A stretch of 64,000 nt of DNA from Simonsiella sp051414845 (GTDB lineage: Bacteria; Pseudomonadota; Gammaproteobacteria; Burkholderiales; Neisseriaceae): contig CP183313.1 of assembly GCA_051414845.1 (NCBI GenBank), positions 62,001-126,000 of the forward strand. The letters run 5' to 3'. Under the pieces are notes generated by a model. That model had not been told where the DNA came from, did no database searches, and saw only the letters and a list, made by a program, of their open reading frames with translations. The position numbers and the translations under genes were made by a program. Shown here piece by piece: positions 8,364 through 16,222 of this stretch. Position 1 is the first letter of the stretch; the number at the start of each line of letters is the position of its first letter.

Positions 8364-9473
8364 TTATTTACTCGGTTTCATCGCCGCTTTAATACCTTGC
8401 CAAAACGGCTGTGCAGGCATACTGCGCATTCTCAATAACACCACCGCGCAAGCCAAAATCAAAATGTGCATGGGCAAAAAACCAACCCAAAACGGAATTT
8501 TGCCATCTTCAACCGCGTCGCGTAACAGCGTTAAGCCATTCTGATACAACAAGAAAAAGCCCACCGCCAGCAACACATGATAAGAGCTACCCGAACGCGG
8601 ATTAAAATAAGACAACGGAATCGCCAAAATGCTCAAAATCAACACCGTCAAAGGCAAAGAAACGCGCCACATCAATTCCGCTTGGTATTGCGGATTGCTG
8701 CTGCCGATGAGTTGCGCGCTGGGAATCGTGCGGCGATGTTCAATTGGATTCACCAGTTTTGGCACCGTTGTAATGATTAAACTCAAATTCTCAAATGAAA
8801 CTTGGTCGAAATCACCTTGCCCCGCAATTCCGCTATAGCGATAACCTTGTGCCAAAACTAGCGTGCGACGATTGTTGCTCAAGTCAAAATGCCCTTCTTT
8901 GGCAAAAATCACGTTGTCGCGCTCCTTATCATCCACTTCGCGTAAAAACAAATTTTTCATTTTGCCTTGTTCAACATCAAACTGTTCCACAAAGTAAACA
9001 CGCCCTTTGTCTTTACCCAATTCCGCAAATGTTCCTGATTCTACTAGTGATAAATTTTGCTTTTGTTTCAATAACTCAGCATATTCTCGACTACGCAATT
9101 CAGCCCAAGGCAACACCGCCAACTGCATAGCTGCCACCAAAATCGCCAGTGGCACAGCAAAAGTCAGCACAGGTTTGAGCCATTGTTTCAAACTCAAGCC
9201 AGAAGATAGCCAAATCGCCATCTCACTATCGCGCCAATATCGCGTAAATACCGTTAAAATTGAAATATAAGCCGTGAGCACCACCAGCAAAGGCGTCATA
9301 CCAAGTGTCCAAAAGCCAATCAAAGCCAACACCGCGTCAATTGCCACGCGCCCGTCAGCAGCGCGTCCGAGCAAGTTAATCCCTTGTGTGAACACCAAAA
9401 TCGCCAGCACAACAAAAAAGATTGCGATGGCGGTATAGGTTACATCTTTCAGAAACTGTTTTTGATAAATCAT
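8364..9473 (-). CDS. lptF: LPS export permease LptF
   Basis: Inner-membrane permease of the LptB2FG transporter that extracts lipopolysaccharide and passes it to the LptC-A bridge. The 369-residue protein has the family layout: membrane spans at about 13-33, 52-75 and 100-120, a periplasmic beta-jellyroll domain (about 130-255, with GRVYFVEQFD and the NRRTLVLAQGYRY strand), then three more spans, the RVSLPLTVLILSILAIPLSY segment being highly characteristic. LptG normally follows LptF but is not adjacent here. The neighbouring reading direction (leftwards into repeats) shows no operon partner. Long overlaps on the plus strand within it are shadows. Confidence 0.93.
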   Translation of the reverse strand: MIYQKQFLKDVTYTAIAIFFVVLAILVFTQGINLLGRAADGRVAIDAVLALIGFWTLGMTPLLVVLTAYISILTVFTRYWRDSEMAIWLSSGLSLKQWLKPVLTFAVPLAILVAAMQLAVLPWAELRSREYAELLKQKQNLSLVESGTFAELGKDKGRVYFVEQFDVEQGKMKNLFLREVDDKERDNVIFAKEGHFDLSNNRRTLVLAQGYRYSGIAGQGDFDQVSFENLSLIITTVPKLVNPIEHRRTIPSAQLIGSSNPQYQAELMWRVSLPLTVLILSILAIPLSYFNPRSGSSYHVLLAVGFFLLYQNGLTLLRDAVEDGKIPFWVGFLPMHILILACAVVLLRMRSMPAQPFWQGIKAAMKPSK

Positions 9474-9591
9474 AATGTTTCAACTCAATAAATTGGGCGA
9501 AATTGTACGGCAGAATAGTCTGTTTGCATAGGTTGAAACTTTATCCCCTTTCAGGCAGCCTACAGCATCAACTAAGCATTAGGAGCATTTT

Positions 9592-10014
9592 ATGAAACAA
9601 TTTACCCTTATTGCTACTTGTATCGCCACTTTATCCCTTGCCCCTTGTGGTAGTGCGAGCAGCAACTCTACTTCATCTAGCAGCTCAGAAAGCAAAGCTA
9701 GTAGCCAAACCGTAAGCGATTCAGGTAAGTGCAAACAATTGAGTGACAATGGTGGCAATGGTAAATACCGCACCATGCGGTAGCTCGTTCAATTGTTTAA
9801 TTGGTTGTGATGAAGTTTCTAGCTGTGAACGTGCTATTCTCAATGATATGAAAAACCTACAAGAACGTGTAAAGAAAATGGTGGCAGTTGTTTGGCTGAT
9901 GTTGTTTCTTACCGTGTAGGCAGTAATGGCAAATTTGACCACTCGCTTCTTCCTGCTGGACAAGCGGATTGTATCGTGGCAACTTGGCAAAGCTGTGCCT
10001 GTGATGCGTGGTAG
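9592..10014 (+). pseudogene. Frameshifted Cys-rich small lipoprotein gene
   Basis: Starts with a lipoprotein-like signal (MKQFTLIATCIATLSLAPC) and a Ser-rich tether, then reads SGKCKQLSDNGGNG before a stop at 9781. Sensible coding continues in the next frame (NTAPCGSSFNCLIGCDEVSSCERAIL) and, after a second shift near 9873, in another (ENGGSCLADVVSYRVGSNGKFDHS up to CACDAW). The Cys spacing and smooth continuation imply one ancestral protein of about 135 residues broken by two frameshifts. The residue before the lipobox Cys is Pro, which is atypical. No family recognised. Confidence 0.65.
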
Positions 10015-10037
10015 CGTGAATTAAGAAGCCACACGCT

Positions 10038-10080
10038 AAAAGGCTGCCTGAAAACAAACTCTGTTTTCAGGCAGCCTTTT
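10038..10080. terminator. Uptake-sequence pair as bidirectional terminator
   Basis: AAAGGCTGCCTGAAAACA and TGTTTTCAGGCAGCCTTTT are perfect complements round a short loop with A and T runs on both sides, lying between two genes that converge here. Confidence 0.85.
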
Positions 10081-10093
10081 ATTGTGTCATCAA

Positions 10094-10717
10094 TTATTTC
10101 GCCGCATCAAAACGCGCTTGTACCGCGTCCCAATTCACGATGTTCCAGAATTCTTTAATGAAATCTGGGCGACGGTTTTGGTATTGCAGGTAGTAAGCAT
10201 GTTCCCACACATCAATCGTCAGCAATGGTGTACCGCTTACGCCAGCGATGTCTTTGCCCATGATTGGTGTGTCTTGGTTAGGCGTTGAAACCACTTTCAA
10301 TTTGCCTGCGTCCGCAACCAACCAAGCCCAGCCAGAACCGAAACGTGTTGCGGCTGCTTTTTCAAATTGTTCTTTGAACGCGTCTACGCTACCGAAATCG
10401 CGTTCAATCGCTTCTTTTAGGCTGCCTGAAAGGGTTGTGCCTTTTTTCAAGCTTTCCCAAAAGAACGCATGGTTCACATGACCGCCGACGTTGTTGCGAA
10501 CTGGCGTGCGTTTGTCTTCGGGAATGTCTTCCAAACGTGCCAACAATTCTTCAGCAGATAGGTTTTGAAGTTCTGCTGGCAACGCTTCTAGGGCTGCGTT
10601 GGCGTTGTTTACATAAGTTTGATGGTGTTTGCTGTGGTGAATTTCTAGGGTACGCGCTTCGTAGTAAGGTTCTAATGCGTCGTATGCGTAGCCTAATTCG
10701 GGTAATGTAAATGCCAT
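10094..10717 (-). CDS. sodA: Manganese superoxide dismutase
   Basis: Dismutates superoxide to peroxide and oxygen in the cytosol. The 207-residue protein carries all four metal ligands: His in LEIHHSKHHQTYV, His in GGHVNHAFFW, Asp and His in DVWEHAYYLQY. Gly before the second ligand (NVGGHVNH) and Gln in the TPNQDTPIMG segment are the pattern of Mn-preferring enzymes; the Fe type carries a different Gln placement. The start has a strong AAGGAG site. It is monocistronic, facing the terminator at 10038 and followed upstream by another uptake-sequence pair. An uptake sequence is also embedded at about 10424. Confidence 0.95.
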   Translation of the reverse strand: MAFTLPELGYAYDALEPYYEARTLEIHHSKHHQTYVNNANAALEALPAELQNLSAEELLARLEDIPEDKRTPVRNNVGGHVNHAFFWESLKKGTTLSGSLKEAIERDFGSVDAFKEQFEKAAATRFGSGWAWLVADAGKLKVVSTPNQDTPIMGKDIAGVSGTPLLTIDVWEHAYYLQYQNRRPDFIKEFWNIVNWDAVQARFDAAK

Positions 10718-10747
10718 TTTGGTGCTCCTTGTGTGGTTTTTTATGGT

Positions 10748-10792
10748 TTTTCAGGCTGCCTGAAATCTTTGAGTTTCAGGCAGCCTGAATCT
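10748..10792. terminator. Inverted pair of uptake sequences
   Basis: TTTCAGGCTGCCTGAAA and TTTCAGGCAGCCTGAA lie 10 bases apart in opposite orientation between sodA and gshA, and can form a stem-loop downstream of gshA. Confidence 0.55.
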
Positions 10793-10886
10793 CTTTTGTT
10801 GCAAGACGAATAATAGCGATGATGACTCATTCGGGCAAGTATTTACCCATAAACATTTTTCATCAATGTTTCAGGCAGCCTGAAAC

Positions 10887-12239
10887 TTACGCTGGTTTGT
10901 TTTGTTCCAACTCAATCGCCGCTGCCAACAGTGACAAACGCGCCATGACGCCATAGGTATATAAGCGATTACCCGCGCTGTCGGGGCAATCAGGGCAAGG
11001 GCGTGGAATGCCCATTTCGTCCCATTGGGCGAATACGCGTTGGCAATGCGCTTCGGTTTCAGCGTCTGTTGCGCTGCCTGCGCTGGGAATGCTTTCTTCT
11101 AGTGGCACAAACACCATGCCGCCTGCGTTGAGATTTTCGTCGTTGCCACGCCCTTCGTGGACACGGAAAAAGCCACCAATCACGAATCTGTCCATCATGT
11201 ACACCACGGGTTCGGAAACCGCGCCATTGAGCGTTTCATAAGTATAAATCCCTTCTTGTACAATCACTTCGCTCACTTCCAAACCTTCTTTGATTTTGGA
11301 CATTTTGTTGCGGTTTTTGCGGTTTAGGCTGCGCACTTCGTCGGCAGATTTGACGCTCATCACGCCCATGCCGTATGTGCCTGCGTCGGCTTTGACGATG
11401 ACAAACGGTTTATCCGTAATGCCTTTTTCGTCGTATTTGGCTTGGATTTTTGCCAACACGCGTTCTACGGCTTCGGCAAGCACGTCTTCGCCTTCGCGTT
11501 CTTGAAAATTCAAGCCGCTGATTTGTTCAAAATATGGATTGATTGCCCACTCATCTATCTGAATTAACTCGGCAAATTCTTTGGTAACTTGGTTATACGC
11601 TTCAAAATGTTGCGTTTTGCGGCGCGTTGTCCAGCCGCCGTGTAAGGGTGGCAACACTGTTTGCGTGATGCCTTGCAAGATTTTGGGAATGCCTGCGGAT
11701 AAATCATTGTTTAATAATAAGAAACAGGGAGAAAAGCCATCAGCCAAATGCACACGTTCGCGCGTGCGTTGTAGAGGTTCAAGCAATAATTTATCGCCTT
11801 GTGCGGTTGCTAATTCGGTTGGCTCGGTGATTTCAGGGTTGATAGAACCAATGCGCACTTCAAAGCCTGCATCGCGCAAAATGCCAGCCAGCGCGTACAC
11901 GTTTTGCAGATAAAAGGTGTTGCGCGTGTGGTTTTCGGGAATCAGTAATACGGATTTGGCGGTTTCGCACGCGCGCTCTACCGCGTCTTGCGCGGCGATG
12001 GTGGCAAGCGGAATGAAATTGGGATTGAGGTTGTTGAAACCGCCTGGGAACAGGTTCATGTCAATGCTGGCCATTTTGTAGCCTGCGTTGCGGATGTCCA
12101 CCGAGCCATAAAACGGGGGCGTATGTTTTTGCCATTGGCTGCGAAACCATGCTTCAATTTTGCTATGATTTTGCAGGATTTTTTGTTCAAACTGGTAGAG
12201 CGCGTTGGCATATTCGGTTTGGATAATGGGCAATTGCAT
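10887..12239 (-). CDS. gshA: Glutamate-cysteine ligase, proteobacterial GshA type
   Basis: Catalyses the first step of glutathione synthesis, ATP-dependent joining of glutamate and cysteine. At 450 residues it matches the betaproteobacterial GshA family that is unrelated in sequence to the E. coli enzyme: YGSVDIRNAGYKMASIDMNLFPGGFNN near residue 45, LPPLHGGWTTRRKTQHF, the VKADAGTYGMGVMSV nucleotide-binding loop and the late GGFFRVHEGRGNDENLNAGG segment. ATG is preceded by AAGGAAG. It ends about 170 bases from sodA in the same direction; both protect against oxidants but separate transcription is likely because of the inverted repeats between them. Confidence 0.92.
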   Translation of the reverse strand: MQLPIIQTEYANALYQFEQKILQNHSKIEAWFRSQWQKHTPPFYGSVDIRNAGYKMASIDMNLFPGGFNNLNPNFIPLATIAAQDAVERACETAKSVLLIPENHTRNTFYLQNVYALAGILRDAGFEVRIGSINPEITEPTELATAQGDKLLLEPLQRTRERVHLADGFSPCFLLLNNDLSAGIPKILQGITQTVLPPLHGGWTTRRKTQHFEAYNQVTKEFAELIQIDEWAINPYFEQISGLNFQEREGEDVLAEAVERVLAKIQAKYDEKGITDKPFVIVKADAGTYGMGVMSVKSADEVRSLNRKNRNKMSKIKEGLEVSEVIVQEGIYTYETLNGAVSEPVVYMMDRFVIGGFFRVHEGRGNDENLNAGGMVFVPLEESIPSAGSATDAETEAHCQRVFAQWDEMGIPRPCPDCPDSAGNRLYTYGVMARLSLLAAAIELEQNKPA

Positions 12240-12418
12240 GGAGGCTTCCTTGTAATAGATATAGGTTTCAGGCTGCTTGAAAAATAGAATTTTGCGGATG
12301 AATTATAACGGATGCGGATTTAAGTGCCTATGCTTTCGTTTTCTTTCATTAAATGAGGAACAGCCGATTTGATGTCATGACAACCGTTTCAGGCTGCCTG
12401 AAACAGCTCGCGATGTTT

Positions 12419-12494
12419 TATAGTCGTAGAATTGAAAAAGTACTGCGGCATTGGCTCACCGACTTGTATTACATTTTCAGTTCTACGACTTATA
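12419..12494. mobile_element. Correia-like miniature inverted-repeat element
   Basis: A 76-bp palindromic element with ends TATAGTCGTAGAATTGAAAA and its near-complement TTTTCAGTTCTACGACTTATA, each beginning or ending with TATA. The interior (AGTACTGCGGCATTGGCTCA) recalls the core of neisserial Correia elements, whose ends are TATAG(T/C)GGATTAA. Homology is inferred by layout. The remainder of 12240-12596 is uptake sequence and the promoter region of the downstream esterase gene. Confidence 0.6.
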
Positions 12495-12596
12495 ATGGTT
12501 GCCTGAAAATGAGCGATTTGATTTGGAATGCGCAAAATGTACCGCTGCTGTATGCCGCATTGATTGGTACACTTTTTTTATGGAAAGGAATGGATA

Positions 12597-13223
12597 ATGG
12601 CTTTAAATCGACGTGATTTTATCTGGAACACGGCGGCGATATTGGCTCTGGCAGCATGTGGACGCAGCGGTAAATACAGTAAACTCGGTTCTGGCGGCCG
12701 CGTGTTGGCGTTGGGCGACTCGCTTACAGCAGGTTATGGTGCGAATAAAGGCGATGATTACCCAGCACAATTGGCACAAATCACAGGCTGGAACGTTATC
12801 AACGGCGGCATATCAGGCGATACCAGCGCGCAAGCCTTGGCAAGGCTGCCTGAATTATTAGAACTGAAACCTGATTTGGTCATCATCAGCATTGGCGGCA
12901 ACGATTTCTTGCGCAAGCTGCCTGAAAGCGAAACGCGCGCCAATATCAGCAAAATCATTGAGATGGTGCAAGCGAAAAACATCGACGCGGTTTTGGTGGC
13001 GATTCCGTATTTTACTGCAGGCGCGTTGCTCGGCAGCGTGAGCGAACATCCTTTGTACGAAGATTTGGCAAAACAATATAAATTGCCACTATTAGAAGGC
13101 GCGTGGGCGGAAGTGTTGGGTGACAAAGACATGAAATCCGACCAAGTACACGGCAATGCGAAGGGGTATCGGTTTTTTGCGGAGGAGATAGCGGAATTTT
13201 TAGAAAAACAAGGGTTTAGATAA
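12597..13223 (+). CDS. GDSL esterase/lipase, TesA-like lipoprotein
   Basis: A 208-residue SGNH hydrolase. GDSLTAGYG with the nucleophile Ser is at residues 40-48, the block II Gly in GGISGDT, GGND at 100-103, and the catalytic Asp-x-x-His as DQVH at 182-185. This fits TesA/arylesterase enzymes that hydrolyse acyl-CoA or aryl esters. The N-terminus (NRRDFIWNTAAILALAAC) combines a twin-arginine-like pair with a lipobox, so the protein is probably a lipid-anchored periplasmic enzyme. The ATG at 12597 is chosen over the earlier in-frame GTG/ATG because AAGGAA lies 6 bases before it. Two uptake-like LPE-encoding segments sit inside. Confidence 0.85.
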   Translation: MALNRRDFIWNTAAILALAACGRSGKYSKLGSGGRVLALGDSLTAGYGANKGDDYPAQLAQITGWNVINGGISGDTSAQALARLPELLELKPDLVIISIGGNDFLRKLPESETRANISKIIEMVQAKNIDAVLVAIPYFTAGALLGSVSEHPLYEDLAKQYKLPLLEGAWAEVLGDKDMKSDQVHGNAKGYRFFAEEIAEFLEKQGFR

Positions 13224-13231
13224 TGTTATTT

Positions 13232-13283
13232 AGGTTTCAGGCAGCCTGAAAAAAGTAGTGTGCTTTCAGGCTGCCTGAAACAT
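13232..13283. terminator. Inverted pair of uptake sequences after the esterase gene
   Basis: TTTCAGGCAGCCTGAAA and TTTCAGGCTGCCTGAAA face each other across about 16 bases directly behind the esterase stop codon. Confidence 0.6.
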
Positions 13284-13455
13284 TCAGTTTTACGCGCTTA
13301 ACACAGCTGCAGAAATAAGTGTTAAAAAATAACAAACTTTTTTATATTTAAAATCAACATTATAAAAAAATTAACTAAAAATATAGGCTTAGCATAAAAA
13401 AGAACAATTGCATAGACCGCATATTTCAGGCAGAATGCGCGCGTTCCAAAAACAA

Positions 13456-13502
13456 CGGAGTTGAGCAGGACTAAAACTCCGCTTTATTTATTTTATTTTC
13501 TT
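13456..13502 (+). promoter_or_regulatory. Leader hairpin with U-rich tail
   Basis: CGGAGTT and AACTCCG flank a 12-base loop, followed by a T-rich run, 15 bases before the start of the Ala-rich lipoprotein gene. It looks like an intrinsic terminator placed in the leader, so it may end an upstream transcript or attenuate this gene. No promoter can be named in the AT-rich stretch before it. Confidence 0.45.
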
Positions 13503-13516
13503 ACAAGGTATTAAAA

Positions 13517-13828
13517 ATGAAAAAATCATTGGTCGCTGCCGTATTGTTGTCTTTGTTTGCCGCTGCATGCTCAGGCGAAACTAAAACTGAACAAGCCGTT
13601 GCTTCTGCAGCTTCTGCAGTAAAAGCGGATATCGCTGAAAAAGCTTCTGCTGTTGACATGGCAACTGCTTCTGCTGTTGACAACATGAAAGCAAACGCTT
13701 CTGAAGCTAAAGCTGATATGAAGGCTGCTGCATCTGAAGTTTCTGCTGATATGAAAGCTGCTGCATCTGAAGTTAAAGCTGACATCAAAGAAACTGCTTC
13801 TGCTGCTGCATCTGCAGTTGCTAAATAA
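13517..13828 (+). CDS. Ala-rich repeat lipoprotein, unknown function
   Basis: A 103-residue predicted lipoprotein: signal peptide MKKSLVAAVLLSLFAAAC with lipobox FAAAC. The mature part is almost only Ala, Ser, Lys, Glu, Asp and Val and shows an 11-residue period near the C-terminus (ADMKAAASEVS, ADMKAAASEVK, ADIKETASAAA), as expected of a long amphipathic helix. Codon use is biased to GCT and AAA, hinting at strong expression. It is flanked by a leader hairpin and a terminator, so it is monocistronic. No homologous family is recognised; similar Ala-rich helical lipoproteins include Lpp-like structural proteins, but that is only an analogy. Confidence 0.75.
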   Translation: MKKSLVAAVLLSLFAAACSGETKTEQAVASAASAVKADIAEKASAVDMATASAVDNMKANASEAKADMKAAASEVSADMKAAASEVKADIKETASAAASAVAK

Positions 13829-13882
13829 TCGGATAATATTTTTCAGGCTACCTGAAAAAGAATATCTAATCTAGTTTTCAGT

Positions 13883-13920
13883 AGAGCCGAGTACGCAGGT
13901 ATTCGGCTCTATTGTTTTGT
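13883..13920 (+). terminator. Terminator of the Ala-rich lipoprotein gene
   Basis: AGAGCCGA and TCGGCTCT flank a 12-base loop, followed by ATTGTTTTGTTTTT. Confidence 0.8.
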
Positions 13921-14053
13921 TTTTATTAACAATTCTCATTGGATTGAGTGCTGCTTCCTGAAATCTTTGCCAAGTGTTTTGCCAAGTGTTTTTAAAACAA
14001 ACAGAACACTTCGCAAAGATGGTTTCAGGCAGCCTGAAAAGATAAAGAACCCT

Positions 14054-15379
14054 ATGATAAAAAAATGGCTCGGCAACATCTTGCCCAAAAAACGCAAAAA
14101 TAACGCACCCGAATGCGTGCGCCACCCCATCACACTCGACATTCCCAGCCACGCTACCGAACAAGTCTTGCAACGCCTACAACGCGCAGGTTTCGAAGCC
14201 TATCTCGTTGGTGGAGCCGTGCGCGACATGCTCTTAGGCATCGAGCCCAAAGATTTCGACGTCGCCACCAATGCCACGCCCGAAGAAGTGCACAAACTCT
14301 TTCGCCGCAGCCGCATTATTGGACGCCGCTTCCAAATCGTGCACGTCATGATAGGTTCCGAAACCATCGAAGTCAGCACCTTTCGCAGTGGTGGTAAAGT
14401 GTGCCAAAACGAACACGGTCGCATTATGCAGGACAACGCCTACGGTACGCTCGAACAAGACGTATTGCGCCGCGACTTTACCTGCAACGCGCTCTATTAC
14501 GACCAACAAACCCACGAAGTCATCGACTATCATCACGGCGTTGCCGACATTCAAGCCAAAAAACTCGTCATTATCGGGCAGCCCGCCGAACGCTATTTAG
14601 AAGACCCCGTGCGCATTTTGCGCGCCGTCCGATTAGCAGGTAAACTCGGTTTCGAAGTAGAAAAACAGACCGCCGAACCCATCGCCCATTATGCCGATTT
14701 GCTCAAAAAAGAACCCGTAGCGCGCCTATTTGATGAACTGCTCAAAATCCTCCTATCAGGCTATGCCGCAGGCTGCCTGAAACAACTGGAAACACTCGGT
14801 ATCCGCAGCCACATCCACCCGCTGCTCGACGCCATGCAACAAGCCGCGCAACAAAACGAACAACACATCGCCACCCGTGCCTTAAAGCAAACTGACCAAC
14901 GCCTACGCGCAGGCAAATCCATTTCCGTCGGCTTCATTCTCGCCACCATGTTGTGGTCAGAACTCGAAAAACGCTGGCAACGCGCCCAACAAAACGGACA
15001 ATCGCCCGCCGCCGCCATCAACAGTGCCATTAATGCCCTGCGCGACGACATGGAAAAAGGTTGGGGCGTACCGCAACGCTACTCTGCCACCATGCGCGAA
15101 ATTTGGGTTTTACAACCCCAATTCGAACACCGCCGCGGCGCGCGCCCGTATCGCCTACTCAGCCAAGCCCGATTCCGCGCCGCCTACGATTTCCTATTAT
15201 TGCGCGCCGATGCCGATAGCAGCCTGAAAGAACTGGCACAATGGTGGACAGAATTTCAACACGCTGACGAAGCCCGCCGCGAAGAAATGACCCGCAACGC
15301 GCCGACAGCCAGCAGCGACAACAAGAAAAAACGCCGCCGCAAACCGCGTAAAAAGAAAAGCAGCAAAGTACAAGAATAG
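14054..15379 (+). CDS. pcnB: Poly(A) polymerase I
   Basis: Adds 3' poly(A) tails that mark RNA for decay. The 441-residue protein has the nucleotidyltransferase head YLVGGAVRDMLLGIEPKDFDVATNATPEE with the DxD catalytic pair, the RRDFTCNALYYD motif, the EDPVRILRAVRLAGKLGF segment and a highly basic C-terminal tail (NKKKRRRKPRKKKSSK), which separates it from CCA-adding enzymes. The ATG at 14054 is chosen over an upstream in-frame start because the upstream codons read through an uptake sequence. An uptake sequence is translated as AGCLKQL inside the protein. A clear terminator follows. Confidence 0.94.
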   Translation: MIKKWLGNILPKKRKNNAPECVRHPITLDIPSHATEQVLQRLQRAGFEAYLVGGAVRDMLLGIEPKDFDVATNATPEEVHKLFRRSRIIGRRFQIVHVMIGSETIEVSTFRSGGKVCQNEHGRIMQDNAYGTLEQDVLRRDFTCNALYYDQQTHEVIDYHHGVADIQAKKLVIIGQPAERYLEDPVRILRAVRLAGKLGFEVEKQTAEPIAHYADLLKKEPVARLFDELLKILLSGYAAGCLKQLETLGIRSHIHPLLDAMQQAAQQNEQHIATRALKQTDQRLRAGKSISVGFILATMLWSELEKRWQRAQQNGQSPAAAINSAINALRDDMEKGWGVPQRYSATMREIWVLQPQFEHRRGARPYRLLSQARFRAAYDFLLLRADADSSLKELAQWWTEFQHADEARREEMTRNAPTASSDNKKKRRRKPRKKKSSKVQE

Positions 15380-15403
15380 AGTGATTTGAGTGGTGGTGAA
15401 AAT

Positions 15404-15442
15404 AAAAAACGATACAACATCAAATGGTTGTATCGTTTTTTT
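15404..15442 (+). terminator. Terminator of pcnB
   Basis: AAAAAACGATACAAC and GTTGTATCGTTTTTTT pair perfectly around an 8-base loop. Confidence 0.9.
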
Positions 15443-15529
15443 GTTGGCAGTCGGATTCTCGAATTTGACATTTTTCAGACTCGGGAATGACGAAGTTGCT
15501 AGTTTCAGGCAGCTTGAAAATAAAAACAT

Positions 15530-15610
15530 GGAGCGTGGACGTCCTCGTCCGCAATGAAAGCCCCAAAGTTTTGTTGAACATTTAGCAAACAGCGAAGTCC
15601 GCGCTGCATA
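15530..15610. repeat. Dispersed repeat with GGAGCGTGGACGTC phrase
   Basis: GGAGCGTGGACGTCCTCGTC at 15530 is nearly repeated in reverse orientation at 25268-25290, and AAGTCCGCGCT at about 15595 completes an imperfect inverted pair here. It is a small dispersed intergenic repeat. The rest of 15443-15649 shows a decayed GTCGGATTC-type repeat (15450-15490) and an uptake sequence, but no gene. Confidence 0.5.
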
Positions 15611-15649
15611 ATTTGTACTTTTGTTGGTATCGTAAGGCTGCCTGAAACA

Positions 15650-16071
15650 TCAAAACGACGAATCAGGTTCTTGCAGAAATGCCAATTCTTCCGCCGTACT
15701 CTCGCGTCCAAGCACCTCATTTCTATGCGGATAACGCCCAAAACGGTCAATCGCCTTGTGTTTCAGCTCATAATCATACGCCCCTTGCGGTGCGAATTCT
15801 TTAAACCGCGGCTCGGTGATTTCGTGTATCACGCGGCTTTCGCTGTGCACGAAAGGCATCAGCACAAAATGGCGTTCCGTTTCGCTTAACACTTTGAATT
15901 CAGGCAGCTTAATTGCTTCTTGCGCCAAGCGGCTAATTCGCCTTGCGTGGCAGCCTGAAAAGTAGTGCCAAAACGCGTGTGAATGATTTCATCAAATGTA
16001 TCGTCTTGTTTGAAGCGTTGTTTGGGTTTCGTTTCTTTGAACCAAAAATCTAATACGGTTTGTGGATTCAT
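15650..16071 (-). pseudogene. DUF924 protein gene with internal deletion
   Basis: The N-terminal 50 codons (MNPQTVLDFWFKETKPKQRF up to GELAAWR) and the C-terminal 90 codons (LAQEAIKLPEFKV... RHFVLMPFVHSES... RFGRYPHRNEVLGRES) both match the DUF924 family, but the middle, which normally holds the conserved LDQFSRN-type motif, is absent and the halves are in different frames. The junction is at GCTTGGCGCAAG near 15920, a phrase that would be expected at both deletion ends (AAWRK and LAQEA), suggesting deletion between short direct repeats. About 50-60 residues appear lost relative to the usual length. Original function unknown. Confidence 0.75.
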
Positions 16072-16113
16072 TTTATTTCATTGTTTTTAAAATCATTTCA
16101 GGCAGCATAACTT

Positions 16114-16195
16114 ATGCGTAGGGTGTGTGGCGCAAGCCACGCACGCGTTTTTTATTGGGGAGCGCGTGCGTGCGTACCGCACACCCCCTACGCAT
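16114..16195. mobile_element. 82-bp inverted-repeat element with GTGTGTGGCG arms
   Basis: Long arms beginning ATGCGTAGGGTGTGTGGCGC and ending with the near-complement GCACACCCCCTACGCAT flank a loop with TTTTTTATTGGGGAG. The element is bounded by degenerate uptake sequences. It looks like a miniature non-coding mobile repeat. Confidence 0.65.
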
Positions 16196-16222
16196 TAAAT
16201 ATGATTTCAGGCGGCCTGAACA

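Noticed and set aside
9634..9720. Ser-codon run in the broken lipoprotein as a phase-variation tract
   Set aside because: The run mixes AGC, TCA, TCT and AGT codons and has no homopolymer or exact short tandem repeat.
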